A DNA stretch of 64,000 bases, taken from contig JAKSNF010000001.1 of NCBI GenBank assembly GCA_024400115.1, positions 98,491-162,490 on the forward strand, written 5' to 3'. Both the position numbers and the translations under genes were made by a program. The DNA comes from Paludibacteraceae bacterium (GTDB lineage: Bacteria > Bacteroidota > Bacteroidia > Bacteroidales > Paludibacteraceae). This document shows, one piece after another, positions 28,533 through 35,680 of this stretch; position 1 is the stretch's first letter; each line of letters starts with the position of its first letter. The notes beneath the pieces are model-generated. The model saw only the letters and a list, made by a program, of their open reading frames with translations, did no database searches and had not been told where the DNA came from.

Positions 28533-31500
28533 TCAAAAAACACCGCTTTGAATATAGTCTGCTATAGCTTCACCTATTTTACGGTGACCTAATGCCGAGG
28601 GATGAAGGCCGTCATTGTCTTGCAAAACTGCAGGAATAGACCTTGGGTTCTCCGAATCAGACAAGACTTTATCCAAATCAATTACTCCATCAGCCAATGT
28701 TTCCGTACAAAGCCAATCATTAAAACGTTGTCGTAATTGTTCATGCTCAAGGGTGAAATACGAATGTCCTTCAAAGGGAGTAATGGTACAAACGAATACG
28801 GGCAAACCCTGTTCATGAGCCAAGGTAATGAATCGTATAAAATGTGCTTTGAGTGAACGCAGCGTTTCTTCTATATTCGTCGAATTACCGATATCATTAA
28901 CTCCAATATAAACAATCACACCCTCAACCCCTGCTTGTTGCAAAATATCATTTTCAAATCGTTGAGCAGCTGTTGGTCCTAAGCCTCCACCGCAAACGCA
29001 ATTGCCTCCGATACCAAGGTTAAGAACACCTATTTGTACGTCTGATAACAGCGCTGACGCCACATCCGTCCAGCGGTTTTGGGCGTCTGTGGTACTACCT
29101 CGTCCGTCCGTGATACTATTACCCAAAGCTGCCCAAAGATGTGCGTTAGGATTAGAGGTCTGAAGATTGAGAATAGAGACCCACTGAACAAAAGAGTTTA
29201 GAGTGGAGAGTTTAGTGTTTAGAGTTGTGGTATAATAAGAGGTGGTATAATAAGAGGTGGTGCGGGAGCCGGAGTGACCGGTAAGGGTTGCAGGAACCTC
29301 ATTATAATAAAGAGTGATGGTTAAGGTGTCCAACGCTTGCACATGGAATGGCATCCAATCGGAAGTCAGGTTCTCTCCTGCGGCGATAGAGACCGCTTTT
29401 TGTCCGTTAAAAAGCATGGGTTGCTGCTCCACAAAGACGGAGTCAAATGACAAAACCGATTCGCCAAAACGATTCGTGAGTGTGAGCGCCAATCCTTCAC
29501 CTCCCACACTAACGTGCACCCGTTGTGTGAGGCACTGATGTGCTAAAGGAGGAATATTATAAAGCCACTGGGGAGCGCATGCCCAAGTTGTGATAGGTTG
29601 TTCGATTGTTTCTTCCGGCCCTAAGAAAGAAGATTGTAAGCCTCCAAAATCAATCATAATTTTCTCCATCACGATACCATTATCAAGGGGAGTTATACGG
29701 AGTGTGTGTTGTCCTTCCTTACAGGCAAAACGTGCTTGAATATCAATAATATGATCTTGTTGCCATTGGCCTAATTCGCCACGATAATGACCGTTAATAT
29801 TAATGACTTGTTCCTCATTGTCCAAACGAATAGCTAAACGCTGACCTTCTGGAATATAGTTTAATGTAGGAGCCAAACGCACGATAACACGAGCCGAGTC
29901 TCCTTCTGTATTAGTAAAATCATACTCAACCCAAGCGCCATCAACCCCTGCTGTAATCGGTTGGGTAGTCAAACCTGAAAGGGTTCGCCCCAGCTCGGGA
30001 ATAATCGTCCACGAAACATTTGTTCCATCTTGCTTGCGAGTAAAATGTTCTGCTTCACATATGACATAACCATCTTGTGAACGGAAGATTGTAGACTGTG
30101 GATTATGTATGGTGGATTGTAATGGATAGGGGTGGTTTGCAATAGGGAAGACTTGTTGTTCTAAGGGCAAAGAAGATACGCTATCTACATTCGGCATAAC
30201 ACGAACATCAGGCGTTTGCCAATAAGTATAACCTATGCGCTTCTCATCCATCATATGCTCCCACTTTCCATTCTCTAACTGATGGTAACGAATAGTGAGC
30301 AGACTATCATAATCATAACACTCCTTCACACGTTCTGGCCAACCTTTGGCTTGAGCGTAGTATATGTTATAGAGGTTACTTACGCCCTCAATGGGCATAC
30401 CTAAAAGTTCAAAATAAGCCGATTGCAACGAATCCGGCAGTTGTTTCTCTAATCTACGAGCATCCTCGCGCAAACGGTTATAGTCCGCCACAACTCTATC
30501 CCACTCGTTATAGGCAAACGAATAGGTATGAGAATCCAAAATCTCAGGTGTTACTCGACGATTGAACTTAGCATAAGTGCGCAGCAAGCGAGAAGCCTCT
30601 TGAGCATATTCTGCTCCAAAGATGGAAGCGCAGAACGAATCGGTGTGTTGCGTTAGGTTAGTAGCGTTAAAACGATGCGGATCCCACGCCATATCCATAA
30701 AAAACTGAATAGGATACTCCATTGGTTTAAGGTCTCCCACATTGGTAATCCAAATTTGACGAATACCATGTTCGTAAGCAAGGTTGAGTTGTTCCCACAC
30801 TCGCGGAATGGGAGATATATTTATCCACTTGGAATTACGCGGAACACCTACATAATCGAAATGATAATAAAGGCCAAAACCTCCCTTACGATTAATGTTT
30901 TCTGGACTTGGTACACGGCGCACATTACCCCAGTTATCGTCACAAAGCATGAGCGTTATATCCTCTGGCACTTGCATGCCATTATCGTAATAATCCTGCA
31001 CCTCCTTGTAAAGCGCCCATACTTGAGGAGTCTCAGAAGCGGTACGATGTGTCACGTCTTCTATTATCTTCCGTTGGTCAGCTACGATTTGCTCTAATAA
31101 TGCTTGATTATCCTCTGCAGACGGCATTTCCATATCGCCATCACCTCGCATTCCTACGGTTGTAATCGTCTCCCAATCTTTAGCTCTTTCAATACCTGTG
31201 CGCCAGAAAGCACGCAATCCTTCGGCATTGGTCAAGTAGTTCCACTTAGCTTCCGTACCGCCACGACGCTTCCAATCTTGTTGGGCAAGATTCATTGGTT
31301 CGTGGTGAGAGGTGGACATAACGATACCCATTTTATTGGCTAAAACACCATTATTGGGGTCGTCATCAAAGAATGCACTATCCCACATAGCAGGCCAAAA
31401 GAAATTACCTTTGAGACGAAGAAGGAGTTCGAAGATATGTTGATACATAGCACTATTCACGCCTCCAAAATGGGACATACACCACATACCAAAACTCGGC

Positions 31501-32069
31501 CACTCGTCATTAATAAAGATACCGCGATATGCCACTGCCGGTTCTCCGTCGGTATAAACACCGGGACGAATAAAGAGTTGGGCGTGCTTTTGAACGGGCA
31601 CGTCCATAAACCAATACCACGGACTGACACCTATCTGGCGACTGAGTTCATAAACGCCATAGATAGCACCGCGTTTATCACTTCCGGCAATAAGCAAATG
31701 GTCTTCGTAGGTGGTGAGAATATATTTCTCTCGCTTGCCCTTTAACTCGGATAGATCAACACCTGCCTTAACCAACGCTTTCCGAATCTGCGGCTGACTA
31801 ATCGTTCCTATCACGACACATCCTTTTTGTTGGTTATGAGTGATGGTTGGTTTAATACCGGTAACAGCGAGAATATCCTTTTGTAATGACTCAACAGCCA
31901 TTTCTACTCCTTCATCTTCGTGATTAGAGATAAACAAAGTAGCTCCGGCATTATCACTCACAAGTGGGAACAATCCCTCACCCTGATCAAAGGCAACGAA
32001 AGACTCTGCTGCTGTGATAAGGGTGAGAGGTAAAAGAAGGAGAAGAATCGTTTCAAAAATGCGGTTCAT
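28533..32069 (-). CDS. secreted GH115 xylan alpha-1,2-glucuronidase fused to SGNH esterase
   Basis: The 1178 aa protein has a signal peptide (IFETILLLLLPLTLITAA). Residues from about 30 to 850 match GH115 (SPWYWFMDVPV, GIFINDEWPSFGMWC), which removes (4-O-methyl)glucuronic acid from xylan. Residues 975-1178 are an SGNH hydrolase: GNSITDG with nucleophile S985, GIGGN, GVNDIG, and DGLHPSALGH with the catalytic D and H. That domain is probably an acetylxylan esterase (inference). The linker carries a heptad array (TLNTKLSTLNS) and two 15-bp repeats (TSYYT twice); another array lies near residue 650. It overlaps the upstream GH5 stop codon by one base. Confidence 0.88.
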   Translation of the reverse strand: MNRIFETILLLLLPLTLITAAESFVAFDQGEGLFPLVSDNAGATLFISNHEDEGVEMAVESLQKDILAVTGIKPTITHNQQKGCVVIGTISQPQIRKALVKAGVDLSELKGKREKYILTTYEDHLLIAGSDKRGAIYGVYELSRQIGVSPWYWFMDVPVQKHAQLFIRPGVYTDGEPAVAYRGIFINDEWPSFGMWCMSHFGGVNSAMYQHIFELLLRLKGNFFWPAMWDSAFFDDDPNNGVLANKMGIVMSTSHHEPMNLAQQDWKRRGGTEAKWNYLTNAEGLRAFWRTGIERAKDWETITTVGMRGDGDMEMPSAEDNQALLEQIVADQRKIIEDVTHRTASETPQVWALYKEVQDYYDNGMQVPEDITLMLCDDNWGNVRRVPSPENINRKGGFGLYYHFDYVGVPRNSKWINISPIPRVWEQLNLAYEHGIRQIWITNVGDLKPMEYPIQFFMDMAWDPHRFNATNLTQHTDSFCASIFGAEYAQEASRLLRTYAKFNRRVTPEILDSHTYSFAYNEWDRVVADYNRLREDARRLEKQLPDSLQSAYFELLGMPIEGVSNLYNIYYAQAKGWPERVKECYDYDSLLTIRYHQLENGKWEHMMDEKRIGYTYWQTPDVRVMPNVDSVSSLPLEQQVFPIANHPYPLQSTIHNPQSTIFRSQDGYVICEAEHFTRKQDGTNVSWTIIPELGRTLSGLTTQPITAGVDGAWVEYDFTNTEGDSARVIVRLAPTLNYIPEGQRLAIRLDNEEQVININGHYRGELGQWQQDHIIDIQARFACKEGQHTLRITPLDNGIVMEKIMIDFGGLQSSFLGPEETIEQPITTWACAPQWLYNIPPLAHQCLTQRVHVSVGGEGLALTLTNRFGESVLSFDSVFVEQQPMLFNGQKAVSIAAGENLTSDWMPFHVQALDTLTITLYYNEVPATLTGHSGSRTTSYYTTSYYTTTLNTKLSTLNSFVQWVSILNLQTSNPNAHLWAALGNSITDGRGSTTDAQNRWTDVASALLSDVQIGVLNLGIGGNCVCGGGLGPTAAQRFENDILQQAGVEGVIVYIGVNDIGNSTNIEETLRSLKAHFIRFITLAHEQGLPVFVCTITPFEGHSYFTLEHEQLRQRFNDWLCTETLADGVIDLDKVLSDSENPRSIPAVLQDNDGLHPSALGHRKIGEAIADYIQSGVF
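29194..29265 (+). repeat. heptad array C plus 15-bp repeats, in frame in the GH115-SGNH linker
   Basis: GAGTTTA, GAGTGGA, GAGTTTA and GTGTTTA occur in series at 29194-29221. Two and a partial third copy of a 15-bp unit, GGTATAATAAGAGGT, follow at 29229-29262. Both are in frame with the gene on the opposite strand and encode TLNTKLSTLNS and a repeated TSYYT. They lie between the two catalytic domains. Confidence 0.85.
30084..30131 (+). repeat. heptad array D, in frame in the GH115 gene
   Basis: Seven consecutive 7-bp units of the GATTGTA/GTGGATT type (GAAGATT, GTAGACT, GTGGATT, ATGTATG, GTGGATT, GTAATGG, ATAGGGG). They encode LQSTIHNPQSTIFRSQ in the loop before the domain that begins YVICEAEHF. 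Confidence 0.8.
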
Positions 32070-33175
32070 TATTCTTTCTCCATTAAGATATTAATCAATT
32101 CGCGATCCTTATAATCCTCTGTATTTTGGTCATAGAAACCGAAGTCGGCATCATAACACCAAGTGCACCAAGCCACGTTAAAGCGATTGAACACTTTAAT
32201 CATATCTCGTGTCCACGCATATGCCCAATCGCGATTAACATCCTCATAAACACCCCACTCGCCGCAGAAGAGTTGTAGCCCAAGCGAATCTGCCACATCA
32301 ATGGCTTGTTTCATGCGTTGATAGAGCACTTCCTCGTTCCACTCAGAGTGATAATCTTTAACAATCTCTTTAACATCGTCTGTACAAGCGTCCCAATCCT
32401 CATCGGAAATGAGTTGACCGGGATAGTGAACATCCCCTTCGTAAAAGCGAATCGGATTCCACCAAGTCTTATAATGGGTCAGCAACATAGGCTCATAGAA
32501 ATGGAAGGAAAGGATAATATTCTTATCATTCTCCGGTACACGAAGATATTGGAAGGTGCCCACTCCTTGCCATAAATTCGAACCGATAACAAGAGTACGA
32601 TTAGGTTCTATCTCGCGCAAGGCTTTATGTACTTTAGCAATCAGTTCATTCCATTGCTCATGTTCAGGAGCAACCGGTTCGTTCATGAACTCATAAGCCA
32701 CCGAGTCAACGCTATAATGACGAAGAACTTCGGACAATTGATACCACATATTGATGAGTTGTTGTTGACTTTCTTCTGACGTAAAGAGCGTATTAGCAGA
32801 CTGTCCGTCCTCATTCTCAGCATTGAAATAGTGCGAACGAATAATATGTAAATCCACTACCACACGCAGGTTATGTTTGATGGCAAGATCAATACCATTG
32901 GTCAGCAAATCCCACGCCTCGGTAATCTTATTGCCCTCTTCGTCCCACATCTGCACTTCATCAATGGGAATACGAACAAAGTCAAAACCAAGCGATTCAA
33001 GGCGAACCATATCGTCTTCTTGGATGTGTTTGGCGCGTTCTTCTCCGCGCACCTCAGATTGAGAAAGCCAGTGACTAAGGTTAGTTCCACGACGAACCTT
33101 AAAATTGTTTTCTTTCGGTTGACAAGCAACCAAGGTAAGAACTGCTAAAGCAGCAATAAAAAAAGAGTTTTTCAT
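32069..33175 (-). CDS. GH5-family glycoside hydrolase, lipoprotein
   Basis: The 368 aa protein has a lipoprotein signal (FIAALAVLTLVACQ, lipobox cysteine at residue 19). The GH5 barrel follows: GTNLSHWLSQ at strand 1, VRIPID at strand 2, acid/base glutamate in YEFMNEP and nucleophile glutamate in LFCGEWGVY. GH5 enzymes of this type cut beta-glucans or mannans from the cell surface or periplasm. Subfamily is not decided. It sits between GH31 and GH115; the gap before it is entirely a heptad array. Confidence 0.9.
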   Translation of the reverse strand: MKNSFFIAALAVLTLVACQPKENNFKVRRGTNLSHWLSQSEVRGEERAKHIQEDDMVRLESLGFDFVRIPIDEVQMWDEEGNKITEAWDLLTNGIDLAIKHNLRVVVDLHIIRSHYFNAENEDGQSANTLFTSEESQQQLINMWYQLSEVLRHYSVDSVAYEFMNEPVAPEHEQWNELIAKVHKALREIEPNRTLVIGSNLWQGVGTFQYLRVPENDKNIILSFHFYEPMLLTHYKTWWNPIRFYEGDVHYPGQLISDEDWDACTDDVKEIVKDYHSEWNEEVLYQRMKQAIDVADSLGLQLFCGEWGVYEDVNRDWAYAWTRDMIKVFNRFNVAWCTWCYDADFGFYDQNTEDYKDRELINILMEKE

Positions 33176-33230
33176 AATTTTGAATTTTGAATTATGAATT
33201 ATGAGTTATGAATTTTGAATTATGAGTTAT
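33176..33230 (+). repeat. heptad array E, fills the GH31-GH5 gap
   Basis: Seven perfect 7-bp units (GAATTTT, GAATTAT, GAATTAT, GAGTTAT, GAATTTT, GAATTAT, GAGTTAT) cover 33182-33230. On the coding (minus) strand the array begins within the stop codon of the GH31 gene and runs to the GH5 ATG at 33175. No other intergenic sequence is present. The strand shown has no C. Confidence 0.9.
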
Positions 33231-35680
33231 AGTTGTTTTTTATTTCTTAAGAATATGGGGGAATGGTCGTAGGGGGCGGGGACAAGGAGGGTCTCGTTGC
33301 CTTTAGATACGAGTTGACCGGTATAGTAGTCGTACCACATGCCTTCCGGGAAATAGACACTCCACTCGCGAGCACCATAGGTATAAACGGGACAAACCAT
33401 AATATCCGGTCCAAACATATACTGCCATCCGCAATTAACCGCCTTAGGATCATTGGGATAATCCATTGCTAACGGACGCATGATGGTATAATCTTCCTCA
33501 TACACGCGACGGTTCATTTCTTGTAGATAGGGCATGAGTTTATATCTTTCCTCTAAGCATGATTTAATAACTTCGTATGCCGGATGTCCCTCGGGAGCGA
33601 TGTTCCACGGTTCACGATAAGGGAACTGACCATGACTCCTATAAATAGGCGTAAAAACACCCCACTGGTGCCAACGCACATTGAGTTCGCGCCACTCTTT
33701 AAGATCGGCGTTCTCCTTCCCCGTAGCGTCAAAAGCGTGTTGCGCAGCAGCATAACGGTTCTCCACAGAGAAGCCGCCTATATCCTGACTCCACCACGGC
33801 AGACCCGAGACAGAGTAATTGAGCCCCGCCGTGATTTGCGCTTTCATATCCTCCCAACGTGTACCTATATCGCCCGACCAAGTAGCCGTAGCATAGCGTT
33901 GGAGACCCACGAAACCACTACGTGTGAGTTGGAAGATGTCCTTAACTCCCTTGCGTTGTAACCCCTCATAGATAGACTGCGCATTAACGAGGGCATAAGC
34001 ATTGAAATACTCATCGGAAGAACCGAGGTAAGTAGGTCCACATAAAGCCTTACGATAATCGAAAGGCGTACAGTCCTTGACATTAGGTTCGGAAGCGTCC
34101 ATCCACCAAGCATCAATACCCATGGTTCCTAAATGTTCCCACAGTTGCTCAAAGAAAAGACGACCCGCCTTAGGGTTATACGCATCATAGAAAGCATAAG
34201 GGAAGCCAAGCCAGTCAATAAGCGAATCACGAATAGACTGTGGATAGAGGTAACCGTTGGCTAACATCTCTTGGTAATGGTCAGTAAAAGGATAATACTT
34301 AGGCCAACACGAAATCATGATATGAGCCCCTAAAGCATGAATAGTATCAATCATAGCCTGCGGATTAGGGAAACGCGACTCCTCAAAAGTGAAAGCACCC
34401 CATTGAGAGGGTTCCCAATAGTTCCAGTCCATAACGATATTATCAATAGGCAGATTACGCTCTTTGAAACCACGGAGGGCATCAATTATCTCGTCCTGCG
34501 TCTTATACCGTTCACGCGATTGCCAATAACCTAATACCCAATCGGGCATCTGAGAGGCTTTGCCCGTCAGCGTACGGTACTCATGAATAAGACTATCTAT
34601 GTTCTCTCCGGCAAAGACATAATAATCGAGGTTAGGATTCATCTCTGACCAGAAACGCAATTGCTGATGTGTCTCCTCACTCTCGGGAGCATGGGCAGTA
34701 AGAGAACAGTAAGCCACATCCCCGTCCGGTTGCCAAGTCAAACGTATCTTATACGGACGACCAGCCTCCATATAATAACGGTACTTGCGCTCGTTCGGAT
34801 TCCACGCCGTGCGCCAAATAACATCACTCATCGGCTGACCGTCAATAAAGAGTTGCTGATAACCAGAGTAATAATGCAAGAAGCGATATTCGCCCGTCTC
34901 GTGAGGAGTGAGGGTGCCTTCGTAAACGATGGTCTTATCATCTACACGAGTCGCAATCGTATCCACTTCAAAAAGATCTTCTAACGCAGCATATGGCAAG
35001 GGATTGCCAAAGCGTGCCAGACTATAGGTGTCAAACATCAAACCATAGCCCTCCGTAGAGAATATAATAGGCAAACTCACTTTCGTATTATACTGATATA
35101 ATTCCTCATCACGCCCCTTCCAGTTCCACTCATCCGCTTGGTGCTGACCCAAACCAAAGAGCCCTTCTTCGGGGAAAAGGTTATCGAAGGCCACGGCATA
35201 GGTCCAACCCGTATAGTTTAGAGTGGAGAGTTTAGAGTTTAGAGTAGTGGAGAGTTTAGAGTTTAGAGGTAACGGTTGGGTACATTCGTACGGGGTGAAA
35301 CGGGGACTTCCGGCAGATTCTTGTAATAGGCGTTTGCCATCTTTATCCTCTACCCACACCTGTCCCGTCGTGCGAAGGACATAGGCGGTCATACCGGCGG
35401 TGCTTAGGGCGACCGTGTCGCCCTTATAGTTTAGAGTGGAGAGTTTATAGTTTAGAGTAGCCGTCCGGTTGGATAGTTGAGAGTTTAGAGTTATTAAGCT
35501 CTTGCGGTCGCGGAGTTGATCTTCCGCAGTGGAGGTGACACGAATGATGTTATCGTTCACCGCTTGTAAGCGAACAATCTTAGGACCATTATCCGTGGGG
35601 TTAGTTACATGAACGACGACTTCGTTCTTAGCGCAAGAGACGAGCAGTAAGAACGCTAACGCTGCAAGATTGTGTTTCAT
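33227..35680 (-). CDS. GH31 alpha-xylosidase-type enzyme with PA14 insert, lipoprotein
   Basis: The ATG at 35680 gives a lipoprotein signal (MKHNLAALAFLLLVSCAK); upstream frames lack one. The 817 aa protein has the N-terminal beta-sandwich with DRKSLI and FYGLGQHQADEW-like motifs (here LFGLGQHQADEW). A PA14-type insert follows (EGTLTPHETGEYRFLHYYSG). The GH31 barrel has nucleophile aspartate in WWMDASEP and acid/base aspartate in SGDIGTRWEDM. The WWMDA form and the insert point to alpha-xylosidase acting on xyloglucan oligosaccharides. Two heptad arrays replace variable loops of the N-terminal domain. It overlaps the end of the GH2 gene by 53 nt. Confidence 0.9.
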   Translation of the reverse strand: MKHNLAALAFLLLVSCAKNEVVVHVTNPTDNGPKIVRLQAVNDNIIRVTSTAEDQLRDRKSLITLNSQLSNRTATLNYKLSTLNYKGDTVALSTAGMTAYVLRTTGQVWVEDKDGKRLLQESAGSPRFTPYECTQPLPLNSKLSTTLNSKLSTLNYTGWTYAVAFDNLFPEEGLFGLGQHQADEWNWKGRDEELYQYNTKVSLPIIFSTEGYGLMFDTYSLARFGNPLPYAALEDLFEVDTIATRVDDKTIVYEGTLTPHETGEYRFLHYYSGYQQLFIDGQPMSDVIWRTAWNPNERKYRYYMEAGRPYKIRLTWQPDGDVAYCSLTAHAPESEETHQQLRFWSEMNPNLDYYVFAGENIDSLIHEYRTLTGKASQMPDWVLGYWQSRERYKTQDEIIDALRGFKERNLPIDNIVMDWNYWEPSQWGAFTFEESRFPNPQAMIDTIHALGAHIMISCWPKYYPFTDHYQEMLANGYLYPQSIRDSLIDWLGFPYAFYDAYNPKAGRLFFEQLWEHLGTMGIDAWWMDASEPNVKDCTPFDYRKALCGPTYLGSSDEYFNAYALVNAQSIYEGLQRKGVKDIFQLTRSGFVGLQRYATATWSGDIGTRWEDMKAQITAGLNYSVSGLPWWSQDIGGFSVENRYAAAQHAFDATGKENADLKEWRELNVRWHQWGVFTPIYRSHGQFPYREPWNIAPEGHPAYEVIKSCLEERYKLMPYLQEMNRRVYEEDYTIMRPLAMDYPNDPKAVNCGWQYMFGPDIMVCPVYTYGAREWSVYFPEGMWYDYYTGQLVSKGNETLLVPAPYDHSPIFLRNKKQL
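35214..35269 (+). repeat. heptad array F, in frame in the GH31 gene
   Basis: Eight units of GAGTTTA/GAGTGGA type, one with a 3-bp insertion (GTAGTGGA). They encode LNSKLSTTLNSKLSTLNY just before the conserved GWTYAVAFDN segment. In family members this loop is short and different. Confidence 0.85.
35426..35494 (+). repeat. heptad array G, in frame in the GH31 gene
   Basis: Two runs (35426-35460 and 35473-35493) of GAGTTTA/GAGTGGA-like units flank a short non-repeat stretch. They encode TLNSQLS and TLNYKLSTLNYK between DRKSLI and GDTVALST, in an N-terminal domain loop. Confidence 0.8.
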
